Source: Arsukibacterium sp. UBA3155 (GTDB lineage: Bacteria > Pseudomonadota > Gammaproteobacteria > Enterobacterales > Alteromonadaceae). Taken from it: a stretch of DNA of 64,000 nucleotides. Shown one piece after another: positions 27,728-35,435 of the stretch. The notes beneath the pieces were generated by a model that worked only from the letters and a program-made list of their open reading frames with translations, ran no database searches and had not been told where the DNA came from. Position numbers and translations under genes: made by a program. The stretch is taken from assembly GCA_002364615.1 (NCBI GenBank), contig DEYP01000030.1:1-64000 (forward strand), read 5' to 3'. The stretch's first letter is position 1, and each line of letters opens with the position of its first letter.

Positions 27728-28074
27728 GACCGCGCAGAACGAGGCTTAACCGCGTCAGGACCAAAGCGCATGACGCGACCGACAAACACATTTTAGTCCT
27801 GCACCAGGCCATGGTTGCCAAGCTATTGGCTGAGCCTTCACGGGTAACAGCAGTGTATCAGCGACTGGAGCAGCGCTATCAGGCCGGCCAGCTGCGCCAC
27901 AGCGCCTATATTCACTGGCACAGTATTCTGGATTGTATTGATCAGCCCGAGTTATTTCAACGGGAACTGCTGGACGAAGGCGAGCGCATGTGCAAACTGC
28001 GCCGACGCACTATTCTAACTGGTATATTAACTGAACAGGAGCGCCTTGCGCTGCTGTATCCTGAGCCAAGCTAG
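27724..28074 (+). CDS. Hypothetical protein coupled to the DCC protein
   Basis: 116 aa, no recognised domain. It is basic at the N-terminus (MRPRRTRLNRVRTKAHDATD) and otherwise predicted helical, with aromatic and His-rich HSAYIHWHSILDCIDQPELF and a Cys/Arg-rich CKLRRRTIL. The start is GTG at 27724, overlapping the previous stop by four bases. No signal peptide or membrane helix. The tight overlap with a redox protein suggests a shared function, but this is inference only. Confidence 0.6.
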   Translation: MRPRRTRLNRVRTKAHDATDKHILVLHQAMVAKLLAEPSRVTAVYQRLEQRYQAGQLRHSAYIHWHSILDCIDQPELFQRELLDEGERMCKLRRRTILTGILTEQERLALLYPEPS

Positions 28075-28174
28075 CAGATCTTGCCAGCACCGCATTAATC
28101 GCTATGAAATAGTAATTTTTTTCGGCACACTCAGCACATTGCACTAAGAAAGTGGAAAGTGAGCGGAGCTTATT

Positions 28175-29110
28175 ATGCCAGATGTTGTTATTGCCTTTTT
28201 TGCCCTTGGCCTGCTGGCCGGTTTAGTTAAATCAGATTTAAAAGTCCCACTGCCTATTTATGAAACCCTGTCGATATTACTGATGTTAACGTTAGGGTTA
28301 AAAGGCGGTATGGCGCTGCATGGTGTGCCATTACTACCAATATTGCCAGAACTAGGGTTGATTGCCGCGACCGGCGTGGCACTGCCACTACTGTTGTATC
28401 CATTGCTACGCAAACTGGTAAAGCTTAGCAGTGCCAATGCTGCCAGTGTGGCAGCGCACTATGGCTCGGTTAGCGCCGGTACCTTTGCCGTGGTAATGGC
28501 GCTGGCTATTCACCACAACTTACCCATGGCACCACAAACCACCTTGTATCTGGTATTGCTGGAGCTGCCTGCTATCGTCACCATGCTATGGCTGTTTCGC
28601 TATCTTAACGGCAGCAAAGCCGGCTCGCTGGCCATTTTGCATGAAGCACTCACCAGCCGTGGCGTGTTGTTGCTGGGCGGTGGCATGCTCATTGGCTGGT
28701 TGTACGGGCCACAAGGTTTATCAGGCATTACTCCGGTATTAATGGGTGGCTTTAGTACCTTATTGGCACTGTTTTTACTGGAAATGGGCCTGTGTACCGC
28801 TAAAGTCTGCTCGCCACTGCCTTTAACACAATGGCGGCTGATGCTATTTGCCTTAATTGCCCCTTTTGTCCTGGCCTGGTTTGGGATTGCTCTTGGCTTA
28901 ATGCTGGGATTAAGCAGTGGCAGTATTCTGGTGCTGGCGGGCTTAATGGCCAGCGCATCTTATATCGCGGCACCGGCAGCAATCCGGGCGGCAATCCCCG
29001 AGGCCGATATAGGTCTGGCACTGCTGGCGGCATTGGGTATTACCTTCCCGCTCAATGTGTTAGTAGGCTTACCCTTGTATTTAAGCTGGATAAACGCTCT
29101 GCTAATCTGA
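28175..29110 (+). CDS. SbtA-type sodium-dependent bicarbonate permease family protein
   Basis: 311 aa with about ten membrane helices in two repeats. It matches the SbtA/DUF897 family from the start (MPDVVIAFFALGLLAGLVKSD, then PLPIYETLSILLMLTLGLKGG) through AAHYGSVSAGTFAVVMA to ASASYIAAPAAIRAAIPEA near the end. Cyanobacterial SbtA imports bicarbonate with Na+; heterotroph homologues may supply bicarbonate for anaplerosis. The PII-like SbtB partner is not adjacent. GGAG lies six bases upstream of the ATG. Confidence 0.88.
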   Translation: MPDVVIAFFALGLLAGLVKSDLKVPLPIYETLSILLMLTLGLKGGMALHGVPLLPILPELGLIAATGVALPLLLYPLLRKLVKLSSANAASVAAHYGSVSAGTFAVVMALAIHHNLPMAPQTTLYLVLLELPAIVTMLWLFRYLNGSKAGSLAILHEALTSRGVLLLGGGMLIGWLYGPQGLSGITPVLMGGFSTLLALFLLEMGLCTAKVCSPLPLTQWRLMLFALIAPFVLAWFGIALGLMLGLSSGSILVLAGLMASASYIAAPAAIRAAIPEADIGLALLAALGITFPLNVLVGLPLYLSWINALLI

Positions 29111-29157
29111 TCACAGACAAAGGCGCTGGCGTAATAGCTGAAAAGTCGAGGTTAACC

Positions 29158-29607
29158 ATGAAACTAACTAACATACTGGGCTATGCTGGCTTGCTGCCTT
29201 TTGTTTTGCTGCCGCTGGCCTATCATATGCAGTGGCATATGCACTGGCTGGCTGGCAGCGCCCCGCTATTGCAGCTTTATCAGCTGTACAGCGCACTTAT
29301 TCTGGGTTTTATGGCCGGTGTACTCTGGCCGGTGCTGCACCAGCAGCATAACTCCGCTGCAGAAAATAAGCTCGCCTTACTGGCAGTCAGTTTTCCGGTA
29401 GTCAGTATTGTCAGCCTGGCGCTGCTACCGGGTTATTTTCTGCTGTTGCAAGCGTTGTTGTTTTTGCTGCTGCGAATAGCAGAGTTCGGCTCTGGTATTA
29501 ACCGGCATTACAGTAAAGATTACCAAAACCTGCGAAATGCCCTGACATTGGTAGTCGTGATCAGCCACATCGTAATGTATGTCGTGCTGACGCTGTCAGT
29601 AGCATAA
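29158..29607 (+). CDS. DUF3429 integral membrane protein
   Basis: 149 aa, four to five hydrophobic helices (LGYAGLLPFVLLPLAYHM; LYQLYSALILGFMAGVLWPV; LALLAVSFPVVSIVSLALLP; LLLQALLFLLLRIAE). The layout and the phrase YSALILGFMAGVLWP match DUF3429 proteins, of unknown function. The reading frame is open far upstream inside the permease gene, but GAGG six bases before ATG 29158 and the hydrophobic start settle the 5' end. It follows the permease by 47 bp on the same strand. Confidence 0.82.
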   Translation: MKLTNILGYAGLLPFVLLPLAYHMQWHMHWLAGSAPLLQLYQLYSALILGFMAGVLWPVLHQQHNSAAENKLALLAVSFPVVSIVSLALLPGYFLLLQALLFLLLRIAEFGSGINRHYSKDYQNLRNALTLVVVISHIVMYVVLTLSVA

Positions 29608-29616
29608 GGCTTGGTG

Positions 29617-30141
29617 TTACTGCTTAGCTTTATCGGTCAGCACCGCTTTTACTTTCGGCTCCAGTGAGCTTAAGCCGGCGGCGCGGCCAAACTCCAGCGC
29701 TTCCTCAACAGGTTTACCATTAATTTCATGGGCGCCAATGGCAAGCAGTGCCCCCACCCGGTTACCTGACGCGCAGTGCACAAACACTTTTTCATCACCT
29801 TGTAACAACTGATAAAGCGCACGGGCATTATCAGTTGTTACATCACCGGCGCCAGCAACCGGCAAAGCACTATAAGTCATGCCAAGCGCTTCGACTTCTG
29901 CCTGTTCATCATAAGAAATCGACTCCTCTGCCCCCCGCAGGTTAATAATCTTGGTAATGCCAGCGGCTTTCAGCATTGCCAACTCGGCCTGCGTCGGCTG
30001 GCCACCAGTTAGCAGATTTTCGGCAGGCTGGTTAAAAGAAGGTGGAACTGCGGCATTTTCGCGGCTGTCAGCCGAATAGCTTATAAATACCAACACGATT
30101 ACGATAAAAGCAGACGCAAAAGCGAATTTTACTCCGTACAT
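29617..30141 (-). CDS. Exported dual-specificity-like phosphatase (DUF442/BLH family)
   Basis: 174 aa from the ATG preceded by GGAG; an earlier in-frame ATG (30171) is less likely. An N-terminal hydrophobic anchor or signal (FAFASAFIVIVLVFISYSA) precedes a cysteine-phosphatase domain: LLTGGQPTQAELAMLKAAG opens the fold and the P-loop is HCASGNRVGALL (HCxxGxRxG), with Cys as nucleophile. Related beta-lactamase-hydrolase-like domains occur beside sulfide oxidation enzymes, but nothing of that kind is nearby. The likely location is the periplasm; substrate unknown. Confidence 0.82.
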   Translation of the reverse strand: MYGVKFAFASAFIVIVLVFISYSADSRENAAVPPSFNQPAENLLTGGQPTQAELAMLKAAGITKIINLRGAEESISYDEQAEVEALGMTYSALPVAGAGDVTTDNARALYQLLQGDEKVFVHCASGNRVGALLAIGAHEINGKPVEEALEFGRAAGLSSLEPKVKAVLTDKAKQ

Positions 30142-30258
30142 GACATTTTTCTCCAAAAGCTTGAAGCCCATTGTTAAATCATTTGCCCTGAACTAGTACC
30201 ACTTATATCTGACTGGCGGTAAGCAATCGATGTCTTACCGCTACCCGCTTTGCCGATA

Positions 30259-31071
30259 TTACTGCAGTAGTGTCAGAATATCGTCGTCCGCTTCCGCAAA
30301 CTTTTCCATTCTTAAATACACGGTTTCTAAACTAAGATGTGCAGCATGAACCAGTTTAACCGGGAAGTCGTCAAAAACGCCTTGCGCGACCTTATCGTTG
30401 TAATTAATCATATAACGGGCCAGATACATCAGTGTGGCGTAAGGCAACAAAGTGCCGCTGCCAGCGGGTTGATGCTGCCATCGAATTGCCTCAGCTATTT
30501 CGTCCGGAAATTTCCAGTGTTTCGCCAGTTCGCTGCCAGCCATGGTGTAATCAAAACCAAATAATTCAAGCTCGGTTTTGCGTCGAGGCGCCCCACCGGC
30601 TACTTGTTGATCGATAGTCTGAGCGAGCTCAGGCTTAACAATGTGAATAAGGTACTCACCAATTCCATGCAATAAGCCACAGGTATAAGCAATTTCTGCG
30701 TCAACATTGTTTAATTTAGCCAGCCATTTCGCCCGGTTGGCCATCATAAATGATCTGCGCCAATAGGTTTTTAAATCAAAACTGGCCGGCGCTTTAAAAC
30801 TGGATACCAAGCCGACAGAAAGTACCAAGGTGCGAAGTGCGTCCCTGCCTAGTACTACCAAAGCATCTTTAACCGAACCCACTTTACGCTGGCCACCATA
30901 ATGAGCCGAGTTAGCAAGACGCAATACTTTTGCAGTAATCGCCTGATCGCTGGTAATAATACCGGCCAACTTCTCTGTTGAGACATCCTCATCCCTCATG
31001 CTGGCAATCAGTTTTTGAACCACTTCTGGAATACTAGGTAAATTAGTCGCTTGCTCAATCATTTGCTTCAT
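30259..31071 (-). CDS. HDOD domain signalling protein
   Basis: 270 aa made almost entirely of an HDOD domain (LPSIPEVVQKLIASM, then AITAKVLRLANSAHYG and VKDALVVLGRDALRTLVLSV). The HD metal-binding residues are mostly lost, as usual for HDOD, so it is probably a non-enzymatic signalling module. It lies 118 bp from the 3' end of the PAS-GGDEF-EAL gene on the same strand, and HDOD proteins often work with c-di-GMP systems. Confidence 0.88.
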   Translation of the reverse strand: MKQMIEQATNLPSIPEVVQKLIASMRDEDVSTEKLAGIITSDQAITAKVLRLANSAHYGGQRKVGSVKDALVVLGRDALRTLVLSVGLVSSFKAPASFDLKTYWRRSFMMANRAKWLAKLNNVDAEIAYTCGLLHGIGEYLIHIVKPELAQTIDQQVAGGAPRRKTELELFGFDYTMAGSELAKHWKFPDEIAEAIRWQHQPAGSGTLLPYATLMYLARYMINYNDKVAQGVFDDFPVKLVHAAHLSLETVYLRMEKFAEADDDILTLLQ

Positions 31072-31188
31072 AACAGTATCATTCCGCCGGTTGACAAATC
31101 ATGGTTTTATTTACAGTGAGCTTAATGCCTGAGCGTTCAGTTAACAAGGGATTGCACCCCGTATTTGTTAAATGTGTAATTCTATTAT

Positions 31189-33051
31189 TCAGCTTTCAGT
31201 TGCTGATGTCTGTTGTTGTTTTATCCAGGCTGCTGTTTCAGACGCTGGTTCCGGACGAGCGAATAAATAGCCTTGATAGCAAAGACAGCCGCTCTGGCGC
31301 AGCAAGTTATGTTGTACTGCGGTTTCCACTCCTTCCGCCACCAGTTTCATGCCGTAGGTATTGGCGATACCAATTATGGCGTCAACAATAACCCAATCTC
31401 TTGGGTTACCCGAACTGCCGCTACGCACAAAATATTGATCAATTTTTACTTCATCAAACGGCAGTCGCGATAAATACGATAACGATGAGTAGCCGGTACC
31501 AAAATCGTCCATGGAAAATCTGACACCCAGTTGTTTAATTTGCAGCATGCGTTCAACAGCATCGTCCAGATTCGCCAGAATTAAACTCTCTGTCAGTTCC
31601 AGAATAAGTAACTGCGGCGCCAGTTCATATTTATCCAGACATTGTGAAATGATGCTGACAAAATCAGGTAAATAGAACTGTCTGGCGCTGATATTGACAG
31701 ACATGGTTAAACCGGCAAGTTTGGGATCGGTCTGCCATTTTTGCAGCTGCTGGCAGGTATGATGCAATACCCAGTAACCAATCTCTTCAATCTGGCCGCT
31801 TTGCTCTGCCAGTGGAATAAAAAGTGCCGGTGATACTGAACCAAGCTGTGGGTGATTCCAGCGCAGCAGCGCCTCGACACCGCTGACTAAGCCATTGTCA
31901 GCAATTTGTGGCTGGTAATGGACACTCAGCTGCTTTGCCGACACCGCTTCGGCCAGTGCTAACTCAATAGCATTACGATGCTGCTGTTGCTGATACATTT
32001 TGGCCGCAAAAAGTTGCTGGCCATTGCCACCTGCCGCTTTTACATGAGAGACCGCCATTTCAGCCTGCTTTAATAGTTGATCAGCGCTAACGCTACTGTC
32101 ATTAATGACGCAATACCCCAAACTGAAATTATTTTTAAAATAATGACCATTAATATCATAGGGCTGTTGCAAATTATGCCGCAGGGTTAAAGCAAACCGT
32201 TCCAGCTGACTGGTATATTCAGGCAGCTGTCCTGGTAATTCTGTTACCAGAATAACGAATTCATCACTACTTAAGCGGCCACATGCACTACCAGCGGGCG
32301 CATGATGTTGTAACCGCTCAGCAACCTGCCGCAGCAGCTCATCACCGGCTTTGTGGCCCAGGGTATCGTTGACACGTTTAAAGTGATCGACGTCAATTAA
32401 CACCACTGCGCGCTGCTCACCAGCCTCTTTGGCACACAACTCCTGCAAACACTTCTGAATTTTTCGTCGGTTATACAAACCGGTTAGGCCATCATAATAG
32501 GCCAACTGATGCATTTTTTGCTCGGCAGACTTGCGCTGGGAAATATCGGTAATAAAACCACTCCAGCTCACACCTTGCGCATCACGCTCGGGTATTGCAT
32601 TACCGAACAACCAACGTATGGTGCCCTGCTCGGTAACTACTCTGTACTCATGGCGCCACGGTGTCATACTTTCAGCAGACTGATAAATAGATTGCAGCAT
32701 GCCTTCCCGATCCTCTTCATGAATCACTTCCAGCACTGGCAATGCATCCCGTTTAGCATCTCGCGGGCTGATACGATAAAAGTCACGGATGGCATCACTG
32801 GCATAAGGAAAGGTAAAGTTCCCGTCATTATCCAGCCTGAATTCATACACCATACCAGGCACTCTGGCAGCGATACGATGTAAACGCTCCGCCAGCTGTT
32901 GCACCCTGACATTGGCCTGAACCTGGCTTTGCTCAGCGCTTTTAACTCGCCTACGTAGCAGCACCGTAATGGTTGCCAGTAATAAAATGGAGACGACCAC
33001 GACCAGCGCTAACGTACCAAGCGTCTCAGTCGTAAAGGCTAAAAATTCCAT
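31189..33051 (-). CDS. Membrane PAS-GGDEF-EAL protein, degenerate GGDEF
   Basis: 620 aa. One N-terminal membrane helix (LGTLALVVVVSILLLATITV) is followed by a PAS domain (about 55-175), a GGDEF domain (about 185-345) and an EAL domain (about 360-610). The cyclase signature reads SSDEF instead of GGDEF, so diguanylate cyclase activity is doubtful. The EAL domain keeps EALLRW, the Glu in ELTESL, MDDFGTGYSSL, VKIDQYFV and VAEGVET, so c-di-GMP phosphodiesterase activity is likely, with the GGDEF perhaps acting as a GTP sensor. AGGA precedes the ATG. Confidence 0.92.
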   Translation of the reverse strand: MEFLAFTTETLGTLALVVVVSILLLATITVLLRRRVKSAEQSQVQANVRVQQLAERLHRIAARVPGMVYEFRLDNDGNFTFPYASDAIRDFYRISPRDAKRDALPVLEVIHEEDREGMLQSIYQSAESMTPWRHEYRVVTEQGTIRWLFGNAIPERDAQGVSWSGFITDISQRKSAEQKMHQLAYYDGLTGLYNRRKIQKCLQELCAKEAGEQRAVVLIDVDHFKRVNDTLGHKAGDELLRQVAERLQHHAPAGSACGRLSSDEFVILVTELPGQLPEYTSQLERFALTLRHNLQQPYDINGHYFKNNFSLGYCVINDSSVSADQLLKQAEMAVSHVKAAGGNGQQLFAAKMYQQQQHRNAIELALAEAVSAKQLSVHYQPQIADNGLVSGVEALLRWNHPQLGSVSPALFIPLAEQSGQIEEIGYWVLHHTCQQLQKWQTDPKLAGLTMSVNISARQFYLPDFVSIISQCLDKYELAPQLLILELTESLILANLDDAVERMLQIKQLGVRFSMDDFGTGYSSLSYLSRLPFDEVKIDQYFVRSGSSGNPRDWVIVDAIIGIANTYGMKLVAEGVETAVQHNLLRQSGCLCYQGYLFARPEPASETAAWIKQQQTSATES

Positions 33052-33072
33052 GAGTAATCCTGGTACATAAAC

Positions 33073-34125
33073 TTAAAATGGCTGTGGATGCAGTTTCAGA
33101 TACTGGCTGATATCATCCAGCAGTGTCTGGCTGATACTGATATTCCACGCCGCAATATTCTGTTGTAACTGCATCATAGTAGTCGCCCCTATAATAGTCG
33201 ACGTAACCCCCTCTACCTGATTGACCCATGCTAAGGCTAATTGAGCTGGATCAAGTTTATGGCTGGCAGCCAATTCTACAAAATCAGCTATCGCTGTGGC
33301 CGATTGAGGAGTATCACGAAACAGGCCATTACGCTGCAGCATGCTCCAGCGGCTACCCTGTGGCCTTGCACCGTGCAGGTATTTGCCGGTTAAAGCGCCG
33401 CCCGCCAATGGCGACCAGGGTAAGTACGCTATATTTTCATGAATACACTGCTCAATTAAATAGGGCCAGTCTTTGGTGTGCAGCAGGCTGAATTCGTTTT
33501 GAATAGAGACCATTCTGGGCAAGTTGTGCTCAAGGCTTAACTGCAAATATTGGCTAATGCCCCACGGCGACTCATTAGACAAACCACAAAAACGAATTTT
33601 GCCGGCTTTGACACAACTATCCAGCGCTTGCAGTAAGCCCAGCATTTGCTCGGTTTGTTCGCCGGTATCAACGTCGGAAAAACCAATACGACCAACGCTA
33701 TGCCTGCCAAAGTGCGGCGAAACACGGTTGGGCCAGTGCAGCTGATACAGGTCCAGGTAATCGGTTTGCAGCCGGCTTAACGAGTCATCGACCGCCTGCA
33801 ATAACGTTTGTGCGGTCATGATGCCGCCATCACGAATATACGACAGGCCACTACCCGCCATTTTACTGGCAATAATAAGCTTTGATCGCTTATCGTTGTT
33901 ACGGCGCAGCCAATCGCCAATGATCCGCTCCGTCGCACCATAAGATTCAGCAGTTGGTGGCACAGAATACATCTCTGCAGTATCAATAAAATTAACCCCA
34001 TGCTCCAGAGCATATGCCAACTGTTCATCGGCATCTTGCTGAGTATTCTGGGTGCCCCAGGTCATGGTTCCTAAACAAACACGGGAAACATCAATGTTGC
34101 TGCTACCAAGTACTGAATATTGCAT
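33073..34125 (-). CDS. Aldo/keto reductase, Tas-like
   Basis: 350-aa NADP(H)-dependent TIM-barrel reductase. The AKR tetrad is visible: Asp and Tyr in FIDTAEMYSVPP, Lys in IIASKMAG and His in YQLHWPNR. The C-terminal coenzyme-binding loop has TSTIIGATTMMQLQQNI. The sequence closely follows the E. coli Tas group. It reduces aldehydes or ketones in the cytosol; physiological substrate unknown. It lies 21 bp upstream of the PAS-GGDEF-EAL gene on the same strand. Confidence 0.9.
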   Translation of the reverse strand: MQYSVLGSSNIDVSRVCLGTMTWGTQNTQQDADEQLAYALEHGVNFIDTAEMYSVPPTAESYGATERIIGDWLRRNNDKRSKLIIASKMAGSGLSYIRDGGIMTAQTLLQAVDDSLSRLQTDYLDLYQLHWPNRVSPHFGRHSVGRIGFSDVDTGEQTEQMLGLLQALDSCVKAGKIRFCGLSNESPWGISQYLQLSLEHNLPRMVSIQNEFSLLHTKDWPYLIEQCIHENIAYLPWSPLAGGALTGKYLHGARPQGSRWSMLQRNGLFRDTPQSATAIADFVELAASHKLDPAQLALAWVNQVEGVTSTIIGATTMMQLQQNIAAWNISISQTLLDDISQYLKLHPQPF

Positions 34126-34201
34126 AAATAATCCGTTATTAAACTGTCAGCTCGTGAAAAGTGAAGATTCAGCTGCACAGCTTAAATAATATTAAATCTA
34201 A

Positions 34202-35293
34202 TTATGGAACCGCCTGAGTTTCGGGACGGTGCACCTGATCAGGTGCTACAGCTTGCGCCATCATTTTATCCTGCGCCAGCTGTTTATCGTCCTGATCGGG
34301 ATCAACGCCATCCTGCGGTTGCTGCCTACCGGTGTAACATAACCTGACCAGCATGGGGAAATGATCTGAGCCAATAGAAGGCAGCCGCTGTAACTGTTGC
34401 AAGGTAAAGTGGCTGCTATGAAATATGTGGTCCAGCGGCCAGCGCATAAAAGGGTAATCGGCATGAAAACTGTTAAACATACCGCGGCCGATACGGGGAT
34501 CAAGCAATCCGCTGATCTTCCGAAATAGCCGGGTTGTTTCCGACCAGGCAACGTCATTTAAATCACCGGCGACAATGACTGGCGTTGTCACATCTTTAAC
34601 ACTGGATGCCACCACCAGTAATTCGGCATCACGTTCTTCAGAGCTGTAGTTTTCTGACGGGCTCGGCGGTGCAGGGTGTAAAAAGTGTACGGCAATCCGG
34701 CTACCATCAGTCAGCTCTGCTTCAGCATGAATAGAAGGTACCCCTTCTTCGACCAGAAACTGCAACGAGGCATTATGTAATGGCAAGCGTGAGTAAACAT
34801 GCATACCATACAAATTATCCAGCGGACATTTAACACTGTGTGGGTAACTATCACTTAACTGGTCCAGCTGCTGCTGCCACCAACTATTGGACTCTAACGT
34901 CACCAGAATATCGGGCTGATGTTGTTTAACCAAATCAATAAGGGCTTGTGCATTGCGATTTGGGCCCAGCACATTTGAGTTGAGAATAGCAATGCAGGGA
35001 CTCGTGCTATCGGCCGCCGTTGCCATAACTTCTTTACTAAATAACGGCGTGTAAGGCAGTATCCACCACAGCTGAAATAACAGGCAGCCACTACTTATCA
35101 GCAACATCGACCACTGATTAAACTGAGTTAAGTCGGTAAAAAGCAGCTGCAGAACGACAATCACCACAGCGAGCACCGCCAGCTGCAACCTTGGAAAATC
35201 CAGACCGCGAACCCACCATGCTTCAAACCGCCACAACGGTAATAACGTCAACAATGCTAATAGCAGGCTGGCCAGCCATAACCCGATAACCAT
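34202..35293 (-). CDS. Membrane-anchored endonuclease/exonuclease/phosphatase protein
   Basis: 363 aa. Three N-terminal membrane helices (about residues 2-95) lead to a periplasm-facing EEP domain: SNVLGPNRNAQALIDLV, LVTLESNSWW (metal-binding Glu), VAGDLNDVAWSE (Asp, Asn) and GSDHFPMLV (Asp, His). The architecture matches YafD-like EEP proteins with TM helices, which may act on phosphodiesters such as lipids or nucleic acids. The C-terminal tail (about 35 aa) is polar and Gln/Asp-rich. AGAGG lies ahead of the ATG. Confidence 0.85.
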   Translation of the reverse strand: MVIGLWLASLLLALLTLLPLWRFEAWWVRGLDFPRLQLAVLAVVIVVLQLLFTDLTQFNQWSMLLISSGCLLFQLWWILPYTPLFSKEVMATAADSTSPCIAILNSNVLGPNRNAQALIDLVKQHQPDILVTLESNSWWQQQLDQLSDSYPHSVKCPLDNLYGMHVYSRLPLHNASLQFLVEEGVPSIHAEAELTDGSRIAVHFLHPAPPSPSENYSSEERDAELLVVASSVKDVTTPVIVAGDLNDVAWSETTRLFRKISGLLDPRIGRGMFNSFHADYPFMRWPLDHIFHSSHFTLQQLQRLPSIGSDHFPMLVRLCYTGRQQPQDGVDPDQDDKQLAQDKMMAQAVAPDQVHRPETQAVP

Positions 35294-35396
35294 TTATCTG
35301 CCTCTTAAATTTGCCATACTCTGCCACTTTAGGGGCTGGACCAGCAAAATGCCAGTATTACCCCGGTGCCGGACAGAAAAACACCTCGCGAATAAT

Positions 35397-35418
35397 AACG
35401 CCACCCGGGGGTGGCGTT
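35397..35418. terminator. Possible terminator hairpin downstream of the M16 gene
   Basis: AACGCCACC/GGTGGCGTT forms a 9-bp perfect stem with a 4-nt loop just after the M16 stop codon. The flanking T-run is poor on both strands, so termination may be weak or factor-dependent. Confidence 0.5.
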
Positions 35419-35435
35419 CTGCTACTTCATAATTC

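Noticed and set aside
32509-32883. 124-codon frame antisense to the PAS-GGDEF-EAL gene
   Set aside because: Antisense shadow of a well-supported PAS domain; no ribosome site or domain.
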